A stretch of DNA of 18,470 bases from JBDKTH01 sp964558295. Its GTDB lineage: Bacteria; Planctomycetota; Planctomycetia; Pirellulales; Thermoguttaceae. Where the stretch lies: NCBI GenBank assembly GCA_964558295.1, contig CAZLDQ010000116.1, positions 1 through 18,470 of the forward strand. The letters run 5' to 3'. Made by a program: the position numbers and the translations under genes. Shown here piece by piece: positions 1 through 7,164 of this stretch. The notes beneath the pieces were generated by a model that searched no databases, had not been told where the DNA came from, and was given only the letters and a program-made list of their open reading frames with translations. Position 1 is the stretch's first letter, and each line of letters begins with the position of its first letter.

Positions 1-82
1 CAATCAACTCCATCGTCCGCGTAATCTTGCGGATGTTGCGGATCGCCTTGCGGCGGCGGTCGAGTGCTCGGGCATTCGCCAT
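1..82 (-). CDS. atpG: ATP synthase gamma subunit, N-terminal fragment
   Basis: The gene starts with ATG at 82 and runs off the left edge, leaving 27 codons (MANARALDRRRKAIRNIRKI...). The basic first helix with the 'RRRKAIRNIRKITRTME' pattern is the N-terminal coiled-coil strand of the F1 gamma subunit, the rotor shaft that turns inside the alpha3beta3 head. It lies 18 bases after the atpA stop, in the standard position of the atp operon. A purine-rich run (AGGAAGGAAAG) on the minus strand between the two genes can serve as ribosome binding site, although it is somewhat far from the ATG. Only the beginning is visible, so nothing can be said about the C-terminal part. Confidence 0.93.
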   Translation of the reverse strand, partial: MANARALDRRRKAIRNIRKITRTMELI

Positions 83-100
83 GGGATCGCTCTTTCCTTC

Positions 101-1657
101 CTATACCCGGGCCTTGGCCGGCTCGGACGTGGTCTTCCCTTGCTTCTTCTGGCTGGTGTAGACCTGCTGGAACTCGGCGATCACCTTTTCCAACTCGGCC
201 GTGGCTTCGTCGTCCAGCTTCTTGGTCTCGGCGAGCTTCTGCCAGAACGCCTGCTTCTTCTCGTGGATGAACTTCAGGAACTCCTTCTCCCAGGCGCGGA
301 CTTCGCCTGTCGGCACCTTGTCGAGATGCCCGTGAGTCCCCGCATAGATGCTCAACACCTGATCGATGACGTGCATCGGATGATAGAGTTCCTGCTTCAA
401 CAGTTCGAGCATCCGATAGCCACGATCCAAACGGGCCTGCGTGGCCGGGTCCAACTCGGTACCCAACTGAGCGAATGCTTCCAACTCGCGGAATGCGGCC
501 AAGTCGAGTCGCAAACCACCGGACACCTTTTTCATCGCCGCAATCTGCGCTTTCCCCCCCACGCGAGAAACCGAGATGCCGACGTTCATGGCCGGCCGCT
601 GCCCGGCGAAGAACAAGTCAGGCTGCAAGTAGACCTGGCCATCGGTGATCGAGATCACATTGGTGGGAATATAAGCCGACACTTCACCTTCGAGCGTTTC
701 GACGATCGGCAACGCGGTCATCGAGCCGGCGCCCAACTCGTCGTTGAGCTTCGCAGCACGTTCCAACAGACGGCTATGGGCGTAGAAGATGTCACCCGGA
801 TAAGCCTCGCGTCCCGGCGGACGGCGAATCAACAGCGACAACTGGCGATAGGCCTGAGCCTGACGCGAAAGATCGTCGTAAATGATCAGGCTATGGCCGC
901 GGTTGTACATAAAGTACTCCGCCATTGCACAGCCGGCATAGGGAGCGATGTACTGCAGCGGAGCCGGATCGGCAGCCCCGGCCACAATGACCGTGGTGTA
1001 GTCCATGGCCCCTTCACGGCGAAGGATGTCGATCAGCCCGGCAACGGTCGATTCCTTCTGGCCGACCGCGACGTAGAAACACTTCACGTCGCTGCCGCGT
1101 TGGTTCAGAATCGCGTCGATACCGATCGAGGTCTTTCCGGTCTTGCGGTCACCGATGATCAATTCACGTTGACCGCGACCGATCGGCGTCATGGCATCGA
1201 TGGCCTTGATCCCGGTCTGCAAAGGCTGGTTCACCGGCTGCCGTTCGGCGACACCAGGGGCCGGCGACTCAACGGGGCGCCGCTCGGTGGCCACGATCGG
1301 CCCCTTGCCGTCCAACGGATTGCCCAGGGGATCAATCACGCGGCCGAGGACCGCCTCGCCCACGGGCACGCTCAACAGCTTGCCGGTGCTGCGGACCTCG
1401 TCCCCCTCATTGATGCGCAGATAGTCCCCAAGGATGATTACACCCACGGAGTTTTGTTCGAGGTTGAAGGCCAAGCCGATAACCCCGCCGGGGAACTCGA
1501 CCATTTCACCGGCCATCACGCCGGAGAGCCCGTAGACGCGGGCAATCCCATCGCCGACCTCCAGCACCCGGCCGACTTCACGGACGTCGATTTGGGCTTG
1601 ATACTGTTCAATCTCTTGCTGGATAACGGAAGCGATCTCGTCGGCTTTGAATCTCAT
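101..1657 (-). CDS. atpA: ATP synthase F1 subunit alpha
   Basis: This is a complete 518-residue alpha subunit, the non-catalytic nucleotide-binding subunit of F1. It shows the N-terminal beta-barrel domain (residues about 25-95), the P-loop GDRKTGKT (about 169-176), the 'YDDLSRQAQAYRQ' segment and the 'ISVSRVGGKAQ' segment that supplies the arginine finger to the beta-subunit site. The C-terminus has a charged, Lys-rich tail. I chose ATG 1657 over the in-frame GTG at 1663 because AGGAG at 1663-1667 lies 5 bases ahead of it. The start lies inside the 3' end of atpH (50-base overlap), implying translational coupling. Its product works with beta, which is outside the window. Confidence 0.98.
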   Translation of the reverse strand: MRFKADEIASVIQQEIEQYQAQIDVREVGRVLEVGDGIARVYGLSGVMAGEMVEFPGGVIGLAFNLEQNSVGVIILGDYLRINEGDEVRSTGKLLSVPVGEAVLGRVIDPLGNPLDGKGPIVATERRPVESPAPGVAERQPVNQPLQTGIKAIDAMTPIGRGQRELIIGDRKTGKTSIGIDAILNQRGSDVKCFYVAVGQKESTVAGLIDILRREGAMDYTTVIVAGAADPAPLQYIAPYAGCAMAEYFMYNRGHSLIIYDDLSRQAQAYRQLSLLIRRPPGREAYPGDIFYAHSRLLERAAKLNDELGAGSMTALPIVETLEGEVSAYIPTNVISITDGQVYLQPDLFFAGQRPAMNVGISVSRVGGKAQIAAMKKVSGGLRLDLAAFRELEAFAQLGTELDPATQARLDRGYRMLELLKQELYHPMHVIDQVLSIYAGTHGHLDKVPTGEVRAWEKEFLKFIHEKKQAFWQKLAETKKLDDEATAELEKVIAEFQQVYTSQKKQGKTTSEPAKARV

Positions 1658-2261
1658 GAGCACTCCTGTCCATCATCTGCTGGCGCAGTTGTTTCAATTG
1701 GTTGGCGATTGAAGCGTCGTAGACAGTGTCGCCCACCCGTACGACGATTCCTCCAATCAGATCCGGCTTGACCAGCCGCTCCAGAATCGGCTCTCCGCCG
1801 ACGACGCTCGCCAGACTTTGCGTAATACGGCGGGCCAATTCTTCAGGAACGGGTGTTGCGGTGGCCACTTGCACGCGCACGCGGCCACGCAACCGGTCGT
1901 ACTGTTCATGCGTTTGGCGATGGATCACCCGAAGGATATCCAACCGTTCGTGACGGGCCACCACCTTGAGGAAGTTCAAGAAGATCGTCGACGCCTGAGA
2001 CTTCAGCACACGGTCCAACAGTACGGCCTTCTCCTCGGCCGCGACAAGCCGAGAAGCGAGCACCTGTTCAAGCGAGGGAAACACATTGAGCACGTCGGAA
2101 ATGAAGGAATCAAACTCGGCAAGGAGTTCGTCGGTCCTGCCAGCATTCTCCGCCGCACCGAGGAATCCCTCGGCATACACGTCGGCCACATGCTGGGCGC
2201 CGACGTCTGCTTCGAACTCGGCTGCGAACTGGGCGTCGCGTGCAGTAGGATCTTGGGCCAT
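1608..2261 (-). CDS. atpH: ATP synthase F1 subunit delta
   Basis: This 217-residue protein is the delta (OSCP) subunit, which ties the peripheral stalk b subunits to the top of the F1 head. The N-terminal helical domain covers roughly residues 15-135. The C-terminal part carries the family pattern 'LIGGIVVRVGDTVYDASIANQLKQLRQQM' in residues about 163-197. It is longer than the usual ~180 residues because of an N-terminal extension (MAQDPTARDAQ...) and about 17 residues after the normal end. The extra tail overlaps the atpA start by 50 bases, a larger overlap than usual. The position between atpF and atpA fits the canonical order. ATG 2261 is the first ATG of the frame. Confidence 0.94.
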   Translation of the reverse strand: MAQDPTARDAQFAAEFEADVGAQHVADVYAEGFLGAAENAGRTDELLAEFDSFISDVLNVFPSLEQVLASRLVAAEEKAVLLDRVLKSQASTIFLNFLKVVARHERLDILRVIHRQTHEQYDRLRGRVRVQVATATPVPEELARRITQSLASVVGGEPILERLVKPDLIGGIVVRVGDTVYDASIANQLKQLRQQMMDRSAHEIQSRRDRFRYPARD

Positions 2262-2305
2262 TGGTCCGTCCGTCTAAAGGCTTCACTCAAGCAACGACTA
2301 CAACA

Positions 2306-2977
2306 TCAACCGGCGCCGCCGTTCCGGCTGGCCTTGGTCTTGCCGAAATCGGTCAAGGCCTGTTCAATCAGGCGGTTGTGGGCCGCCCGATCAAGCTGGC
2401 TTCCCACGATCTTGCCGGCCAAGTCCACGGCCAGCGTAGCACTTCGGTCGGCCAGTTCCTTGAGGGCTCCGGCAGTGGCGGTATCGATCTCCGCCAAGGC
2501 GCGATCGCGTTCGGCTTCAGCCGCCATTCTCGCCTGTTGGACAATCTGGGCCCCGGCCTGTTCGGCCTCGCGGCGGGCCGCGTCAAGCATTTGGCGGACC
2601 TCCTCGCTGGCTGCGGCGAGTTTCTGCTGATACTGGTCCAGCATTTGCCGCGCCTCGGCATTGCTGCGTTCGGCCGCGGCGATCTCGTCGAGGATGTGGC
2701 TCTCGCGTTTGCTAAGCCCTTCGGCGATCGGCTTCCAGGCGAACTTCCAGAGGATCGCGAGCACCAGCACGAACACGATTCCCGTCCAGAGCGCCAAATC
2801 CGTCTTGAAGTCAAGCGGGTTGACCCCGCCTTCGCTGCCGTGTTCGGCAGCCTCGCCATGGCCCACGGCCTCCGCGCGAGCCGCTTCCTGCGGCGCCGCC
2901 AAAGCCAGCTTGTCGCCGGCCAGCCAGCCCCCGAGGGCTCCCAGCATCACGATGGCGGATACAAATCGCATGAACAT
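2306..2977 (-). CDS. atpF: ATP synthase F0 subunit b with N-terminal signal-like extension
   Basis: This 223-residue protein forms the peripheral stalk of ATP synthase. A hydrophobic N-terminal stretch (residues about 3-28, ending near LALAAP) looks like a signal peptide or additional membrane anchor. After a His/Glu/Gly-rich linker comes the real b-subunit membrane helix (about 61-83, DLALWTGIVFVLVLAILWKF). A long charged coiled coil follows, typical of the stator arm (about 85-190, rich in Ala, Glu, Arg and Gln). The usual length is about 160 residues, so the N-terminal extension explains the excess. Two in-frame ATGs (2977 and 2971) are possible starts; a weak purine run (AAAAAGG) precedes them. 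It lies 34 bases after atpE and 44 before atpH. Confidence 0.95.
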   Translation of the reverse strand: MFMRFVSAIVMLGALGGWLAGDKLALAAPQEAARAEAVGHGEAAEHGSEGGVNPLDFKTDLALWTGIVFVLVLAILWKFAWKPIAEGLSKRESHILDEIAAAERSNAEARQMLDQYQQKLAAASEEVRQMLDAARREAEQAGAQIVQQARMAAEAERDRALAEIDTATAGALKELADRSATLAVDLAGKIVGSQLDRAAHNRLIEQALTDFGKTKASRNGGAG

Positions 2978-3011
2978 CGTACGTTTGCCTTTTTGGGTAA
3001 ACGAATCAGGC

Positions 3012-3335
3012 TTACAGCGACATCAAGCAGATGATCAAGGCAAAGAACGTCACACCTTCGATCAAAGCGGCGGCGATGATCATGGCCGTGTTGACGTTGC
3101 TAGCGACTTCCGGCTGGCGGGCCATGCTCTCGACGGCCGAGGCACCGATCTTCCCAATGCCGTAGGCCGCACCGATGATGATCAGGCCGGCGCCAAACGC
3201 TCCACCCAGCTTGATCAATGAGGTGTCGAGCGCCTGAGCGCCCGCCGGCTTGGCAGCTTCTTGGGCCAGGACGGGGGCGGCCAACGACAGCATGACGACA
3301 CACACGATGGCGACAATTGTGGCAAGCTTCTTCAC
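3012..3335 (-). CDS. atpE: ATP synthase F0 subunit c (rotor ring), with signal-like N-terminus
   Basis: The proteolipid c subunit forms the rotor ring of F0. From GTG 3335 it is 107 residues. A signal-like segment (KKLATIVAIVCVVMLSLAAPVLA, residues 2-24) precedes the classical two-helix hairpin. Helix 1 and the polar loop contain GKIGASAVESMARQPE (61-76), including the RQPE loop that touches gamma/epsilon. Helix 2 holds the essential carboxylate Glu93 in 'ALIEGVTFF'. The Gln before the loop and the Ser after Glu that coordinate Na+ in Ilyobacter-type rings are here Ile60 and Gly94, so H+ coupling is predicted. GTG 3335 is chosen because AAGGAG (3345-3350) lies 9 bases upstream; an earlier TTG at 3368 lies upstream of that site. 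Confidence 0.96.
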   Translation of the reverse strand: MKKLATIVAIVCVVMLSLAAPVLAQEAAKPAGAQALDTSLIKLGGAFGAGLIIIGAAYGIGKIGASAVESMARQPEVASNVNTAMIIAAALIEGVTFFALIICLMSL

Positions 3336-3344
3336 GTGAACCTT

Positions 3345-3350
3345 CTCCTT
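3345..3350 (-). promoter_or_regulatory. Ribosome binding site deciding the atpE start
   Basis: AAGGAG on the minus strand lies 9 bases before GTG 3335. It selects the GTG over the upstream in-frame TTG at 3368, which would translate straight through this site. Confidence 0.7.
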
Positions 3351-3401
3351 AAACTCAGTGGGGAACAACGTAGACGATTCGGCGGGCAGTGCGCCATCCG
3401 C

Positions 3402-4208
3402 TCAGTGCTGATGGACCGCCATGCCGATGAACAAGGCCGACAAAAAAGCAAAAATGTAGGCTTGCAGGAATGCGACGAACAGCTCCAACAGATTCAGCGC
3501 CGTAGCGCCTGCGACGGAGGCAAACGTCACACCCAGCCAGAGAACAACCGAATGGGCCGTCGCCGCGATGAAGCCTAAAATCACCGCAAGCACCAAGTGC
3601 CCGGCAAACATGTTGGCCAGAAGACGCACGGCCAACACCGTGTGCTTGATGAACAGCCCGGCAATTTCAATCACCAGAAGCATCGGGACCAAGAAGACCT
3701 TCATCACCACAGGTACGTCCAGATGCGGAACCATCCCAGTCCAGAATCCGACCACCCCATACTTGACCATCCCAGCCACCATCACAACCAGGAGAGTCAT
3801 CAAGGCCAAGACCGCCGTAACGGAGATCGATCCCGTCGGCGAGCCGACCCAAGGGAGCATCCCCATCAGGTTACAGAACAAGACGAAAAAGAACACCGTC
3901 CAAATAAACGGAAGAAAGCGGTCGGCATCGTGACGGCCAATGGCCGGCCGAGCCACTTCATCCCGCAGAAAGACAAGGATTGCTTCGATCATATTGGGAA
4001 AACAGCCATGGACCGGCTTTCCGGCGGCGATCCGCCGGGCCAGGGGGATGAAAACGAGCAGCATCAGTAGGGCCACGGCCAACTCAATAACCATGAATTT
4101 GGTCACCTGGATGCCAAACAGCTCGGGCAACTCAAAGTGAATCCCAAACGGCAAGTGAAAGCCATTGGCGTCGCGAACGTGGGAGCCCGCTTCTGCTATA
4201 TCAATCAT
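3402..4208 (-). CDS. atpB: ATP synthase F0 subunit a
   Basis: Subunit a is the stator channel of F0 that passes protons to the c ring. From ATG 4208 it has 268 residues and about six membrane helices. The signature 'LAVRLLANMFAGHLVL' (residues about 192-207) contains the essential arginine, Arg195, followed by the conserved Asn and Gly-His. The C-terminal helix pattern 'LNLLELFVAFLQAYIFAFLSALFIG' is also family-typical. ATG 4208 overlaps the upstream atpI-like stop within 8 bases, suggesting coupled translation. A longer form from ATG 4256 would add 16 residues. Neither start has a clear Shine-Dalgarno sequence, so the start remains uncertain. The protein is followed after 66 bases by atpE. 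Confidence 0.95.
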   Translation of the reverse strand: MIDIAEAGSHVRDANGFHLPFGIHFELPELFGIQVTKFMVIELAVALLMLLVFIPLARRIAAGKPVHGCFPNMIEAILVFLRDEVARPAIGRHDADRFLPFIWTVFFFVLFCNLMGMLPWVGSPTGSISVTAVLALMTLLVVMVAGMVKYGVVGFWTGMVPHLDVPVVMKVFLVPMLLVIEIAGLFIKHTVLAVRLLANMFAGHLVLAVILGFIAATAHSVVLWLGVTFASVAGATALNLLELFVAFLQAYIFAFLSALFIGMAVHQH

Positions 4209-4647
4209 TGGGAAGCTGCGTGGGAGAATCGCTGGAGGTTGGCCGGCCTGCGGCATTGGTCAACAACAGCAGGGCTGTCTCAAATGCCAAGGTCAGCGGA
4301 TAGAAACCAACAAGATAATACAACAAGCCTGCCTCTGCTAGCGGCCTACCCCGCAAGTAGAAGACAGCACCGAAACCAAAGGGAATGCCCAACCGTGGGA
4401 ACATCCCCAGTAGCCCGCCTTGCCAAACATAAGCGGTCTTGTGAAACGGGGACGACACGATCAGTCCAGCTTCAGCGCCAGCTAAGCAAAGCGCAGCAGC
4501 CACGGCTGCGGCCAAGGCCGACTCTCGACCTCCTAGCCATACAGCCACGAGGGCGACGACCGCGTACGCCAAAAGCGTACCCAGGGCCAGTGCCGTCGCC
4601 TGGGCGCAAAGCCCCCGGCTCAGCCAGCTTATTAACGAACTGTTCAT
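4201..4647 (-). CDS. AtpI-like membrane protein of the ATP synthase operon
   Basis: This 148-residue protein has four strongly hydrophobic segments (about residues 16-39, 44-66, 76-98 and 105-130). Its position is immediately ahead of atpB. Size, topology and position match the AtpI (ATP-synt_I) group, thought to assist assembly of the c ring or Mg2+ supply. The sequence itself has no sharp catalytic motif, so the assignment rests on context and topology. ATG 4647 follows the stop of the preceding gene by 4 bases, and the GAGGA run just before it can bind the ribosome. Its stop overlaps the atpB start by 8 bases. It is poorly conserved across phyla and may be annotated as hypothetical elsewhere. 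Confidence 0.7.
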   Translation of the reverse strand: MNSSLISWLSRGLCAQATALALGTLLAYAVVALVAVWLGGRESALAAAVAAALCLAGAEAGLIVSSPFHKTAYVWQGGLLGMFPRLGIPFGFGAVFYLRGRPLAEAGLLYYLVGFYPLTLAFETALLLLTNAAGRPTSSDSPTQLPND

Positions 4648-4651
4648 GTCC

Positions 4652-4918
4652 TCACCGCTGCCGGTGGTCGTGCGGCCCTGTGCGCTCCACCGGCTTGTTC
4701 GCCTGCATCGATTTCGTCAGGCGAATCAAATGGATTAATCCCGCGCTCATCCCAAAGACGGTTCCCAGGATAAGAAACACGATCCACGTCCCCAGATACT
4801 GATCCAGCCAGTGCCCCAAAACCCCAGGCAGGACCATTTCCAAGGCGATAGTCATAATGTGCGAACTCCAAGCGACTGCTTGAGCCATCAGCGAGCGGTC
4901 ATCATGGAAATTCGTCAT
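4652..4918 (-). CDS. AtpQ/ATPase gene 1-type two-helix membrane protein
   Basis: This 88-residue protein has two membrane helices (about 11-34 and 45-67) joined by 'GHWLDQYLGTW'. That is the typical pattern of the small F0F1-ATPase operon proteins of the ATPase_gene1 family (AtpI/AtpQ-like, sometimes called putative Ca2+/Mg2+ transporter). The C-terminus is polar and basic. It is the first gene of the atp operon, 4 bases ahead of the AtpI-like gene. ATG 4918 is used; an in-frame TTG at 4924 is less likely. No strong Shine-Dalgarno sequence is visible. Together with the next gene it probably assists F0 assembly, which is inferred from the family and not visible in the sequence. Confidence 0.75.
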   Translation of the reverse strand: MTNFHDDRSLMAQAVAWSSHIMTIALEMVLPGVLGHWLDQYLGTWIVFLILGTVFGMSAGLIHLIRLTKSMQANKPVERTGPHDHRQR

Positions 4919-5011
4919 GACCAAACGCGGCGGGTTTCCGCACGCAAGGAACTCGCAGCAGGCGAACCTGCCACGATTGCGTCCTTCAATGTCACGCGAT
5001 TTAAGCTGGTT

Positions 5012-5040
5012 AATCTAGCCAGGGCAAGTCGACGTGTCAA
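5012..5040 (-). promoter_or_regulatory. Promoter of the atp operon
   Basis: On the minus strand a perfect -35 box TTGACA (5040-5035) is followed after exactly 17 bases by TAGATT (5017-5012), 4 of 6 matches to TATAAT. Transcription would begin near 5005, giving a leader of about 87 bases before ATG 4918. No other good sigma-70-type candidate was seen between here and the first gene. Confidence 0.65.
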
Positions 5041-5133
5041 CGGACAACACCAGTCAATTTCACTCATCTGCATCATGATCACCCGAAACACAGTAACCAT
5101 CAACCAATAAAGCTGGGTGATCAAGGGCGTTCG

Positions 5134-5148
5134 GTTATCCAGGATAAC
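5134..5148. repeat. Perfect inverted repeat, operator-like
   Basis: GTTATCC-A-GGATAAC is a perfect 7-base dyad around a single central base, about 95 bases upstream of the atp -35 box. The short, odd-centred form suits a dimeric DNA-binding protein more than an RNA hairpin, because a one-base loop cannot fold. A regulatory role is inferred. Confidence 0.4.
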
Positions 5149-5382
5149 GTAGGCCCAAATTACCCGGAGGCAAATCAAAAGCCGAGCGTTTGTCGCTTAC
5201 GCGGCCTCCCGAGATGCGGCCTTTTGACAGCCCACCCCACACCTGGGGAGTGCCTCACAGAAGCCGCCCCGATATCAAACTAGAAAATCGGCCATTCCCA
5301 ATTCGAATCTTTAAGTTCTTTAATGACAATGAGATGCAACGTGACAACGGTGTTGCTTTGGTCTCCCCCCCACGTCGAATCA

Positions 5383-5411
5383 TTGCAATGAAACCCTTAT
5401 CCAATTAGAAT
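5383..5411 (+). promoter_or_regulatory. Candidate promoter for the DUF4912 gene
   Basis: TTGCAA (5383-5388), a 17-base spacer and TAGAAT (5406-5411) give 4 of 6 and 5 of 6 matches to the sigma-70 consensus in an AT-richer stretch. The predicted start near 5418 leaves about 350 untranslated bases before GTG 5768. Confidence 0.5.
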
Positions 5412-5754
5412 CAAATCTGTCGGAGCCCTTCGTCCTGCCCATGACGGGTACCTGCCAGCGACGAAAGCACGACACAAACAACGAGAGTCCGGTAAACCCA
5501 TTCGGGCGAGTCACGGCACGAGAGCTAGACATCCCGGTGGGCGTCCGCGTAAGGAATAATGTGGACGATGCTGGAGAAGGCCGTATTGTTGCGGTTCTCC
5601 CCAGCTCCGGAGGGGCAAGTCATCGTTGTCCCACCACAACGCATTCCGGCCAAGGACAGCCGAAGGGAAAGGGGGCACCATTTCCGGGTCACGGATGACA
5701 CGCCTGTACAGATCGACCCACAGCCATGTTGCCTATCCCGGCATACGGCAACCC

Positions 5755-5759
5755 GGAGG
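5755..5759 (+). promoter_or_regulatory. Ribosome binding site deciding the DUF4912 gene start
   Basis: GGAGG lies 8 bases ahead of GTG 5768. The earlier in-frame ATG at 5726 has no such site and would translate through this one. Confidence 0.75.
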
Positions 5760-5767
5760 TACGTCCT

Positions 5768-6865
5768 GTGATCACTGTAGCGAATCTCAAGTCGCGTACT
5801 GCAAAAGACTTGGCCGCTTTGGCCAAACGCAAGGGGGTCCCTGGTTGGCATGCAATGCGTAAGGACGAGCTAATCAAAGCTCTGACGAAGCTCGCCCAGC
5901 GTGACTTGCCGAAGGCCGCAAAACGCTGCGACAGCAACGGTCACGCGTCCCCTCCGGCCCCCAAGGCTCGCTCTAGCCGTACAGAAAAGCGACTCAACCA
6001 GATCAAGGCCAAGATGGCTATCTCCCGTGACTTGGCCTACTCAACCAATGGTAACGGCAATGGTCAAACCAAGGAACGCCTGGTGTTGATGGTCCGCGGA
6101 CCGTTTTGGCTCCACGCCTATTGGGAACTGACTCGCCAAAGCGTCGAACGCGCCCGGGCGGCCCTGGCTCAATACTGGCATGCCGCTCGCCCTGTACTCC
6201 GCCTCTTCGAGGTCAAACGTGATGGTACCACGAGTACGGAGCGCAAGATTGTACGCGACATTGAAGTCCATGGCGGAGTGAACGACTGGTATGTGGACGT
6301 CCAGGATCCCCCCAAGAGTTATCAGATGGACATCGGCTACGCGGCCCCAGAGGGCAAGTTCGTCACCCTGGCACGTAGCAACGTGGTAAGCACCCCGCCA
6401 CTCGGATCAGCCACCTCGGCTGATGGCAACTGGGCGGAAGTCGCTCGCGACTGCGACCGGATATATGCGTTGAGTGGCGGCTATGACCGCGACATCGACT
6501 CAAGCGAACTCAAAGATCTATTTGAAGAGCGGTTGCGCCGGCCGATGGGGACTTCAACCGCTAGCCGTTTCGGTTTAGCGTCCGGGCATTTGGACCACGC
6601 CAACGAGGAGTTTGCTTTTGACGTCGACGCGGAATTGGTCGTTTTCGGCGCTGCCGAGCCTGGCTCCCGGGTGGCAATCAAAGGCGAGCCGGTGCGCATG
6701 CAAGCCGACGGGACATTCGTCGTTCGCTTTAGCCTGCCAGATCGACGTCAAGTCTTGCCGATCGTCGCCAGCAGTGCAGATGGAGTGGAACAGCGCACCG
6801 TGGTCCTGGCCATCGAGCGGAACACCAAAGTGATGGAGCCGATGACCCGCGACTCCGAGGGGTAG
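5768..6865 (+). CDS. DUF4912 protein with N-terminal Rho-N/SAP-like domain
   Basis: This 365-residue protein starts with a Rho-N/SAP-like helix-turn-helix (residues about 5-42, 'LKSRTAKDLAALAKRKGVPG...MRKDELIKAL'), a fold that often binds nucleic acid. A basic, Pro/Ala-rich linker follows (about 48-80). Then comes a DUF4912 domain (about 103-210) with the typical 'LMVRGPFWLHAYWEL' start and 'LRLFEV...VNDWYVDV' strands. The C-terminal region (about 285-350) looks like a small beta domain. DUF4912 has no established function; in other bacteria it occurs with the same Rho-N-like head. No signal peptide is seen, so it is probably cytoplasmic. The GTG start is set by GGAGG 8 bases upstream. It is probably transcribed alone. 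Confidence 0.88.
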   Translation: MITVANLKSRTAKDLAALAKRKGVPGWHAMRKDELIKALTKLAQRDLPKAAKRCDSNGHASPPAPKARSSRTEKRLNQIKAKMAISRDLAYSTNGNGNGQTKERLVLMVRGPFWLHAYWELTRQSVERARAALAQYWHAARPVLRLFEVKRDGTTSTERKIVRDIEVHGGVNDWYVDVQDPPKSYQMDIGYAAPEGKFVTLARSNVVSTPPLGSATSADGNWAEVARDCDRIYALSGGYDRDIDSSELKDLFEERLRRPMGTSTASRFGLASGHLDHANEEFAFDVDAELVVFGAAEPGSRVAIKGEPVRMQADGTFVVRFSLPDRRQVLPIVASSADGVEQRTVVLAIERNTKVMEPMTRDSEG

Positions 6866-7164
6866 CACTTCATTCAATCGGTTTCCCTCTACCGATACAA
6901 CGAATATCGGCCACACAGTCAGCGTCCTTTGATACCGGCGGGCTGGATGGAAATGGTTGTCGGCCGAGCGTCCCTTCAACTTTTGGCCCCATTCTGTACA
7001 TTGGCAAGCTCCCCCTATTGCTTGCTAAGCTTCCCCACCTTTCGACAACCAGCCGATCCGCGTAAACTAGTTGAGAGCCTGCTGCCAGAGCCTTCTCGAC
7101 GATTGAAAGCAAGCGGTCAAAAGCCTACTCGTGGGCAGGGGAAGGAGCAGCTCACTTTCTATCG
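6866..7164. other. Intergenic region before the UVR-motif gene
   Basis: About 300 bases with no supported gene. Apart from the paired small hairpins at its left end nothing specific stands out, and no promoter close to consensus was recognised. Confidence 0.5.
6877..6910 (+). other. Two mutually exclusive small hairpins after the DUF4912 gene
   Basis: ATCGGT (6877-6882) can pair with ACCGAT (6891-6896). The same middle arm extended by one base, CCGATA (6892-6897), can instead pair with TATCGG (6905-6910). No T-run follows, so a classical intrinsic terminator is unlikely. It begins 12 bases after the stop codon. Confidence 0.35.

Larger units (their letters stand above)
4919..5767. other. Divergent intergenic region between atp operon and DUF4912 gene
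   Basis: About 850 bases hold no convincing gene. Present are the atp promoter (minus strand, 5012-5040), a perfect 15-base dyad at 5134-5148, a plus-strand promoter candidate (5383-5411) and an AT-richer stretch around 5280-5420. The remaining 350 bases before GTG 5768 would be an unusually long leader. Short reading frames occur on both strands (for example plus 5441-5698), but none has a ribosome binding site or recognisable domain. Confidence 0.6.

Noticed and set aside
140..1771. Long plus-strand reading frame opposite atpA
   Set aside because: Antisense shadow of a highly conserved gene; no ribosome binding site and a composition set by atpA codon bias.
2261..3034. Plus-strand frame opposite atpF and part of atpE
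   Set aside because: Antisense to certain atp genes, no recognisable domain.
4915..5178. Minus-strand frame ahead of the atp operon, ending in ATGA overlap with the first gene
   Set aside because: The overlap looks like coupling, but the good promoter (5012-5040) lies inside this frame, the start would be TTG without a ribosome binding site, and the sequence resembles no family.
5441..5698. Plus-strand frame of 85 codons in the DUF4912 leader
   Set aside because: No Shine-Dalgarno sequence before its ATG and no recognisable domain; could be a leader peptide, but evidence is lacking.
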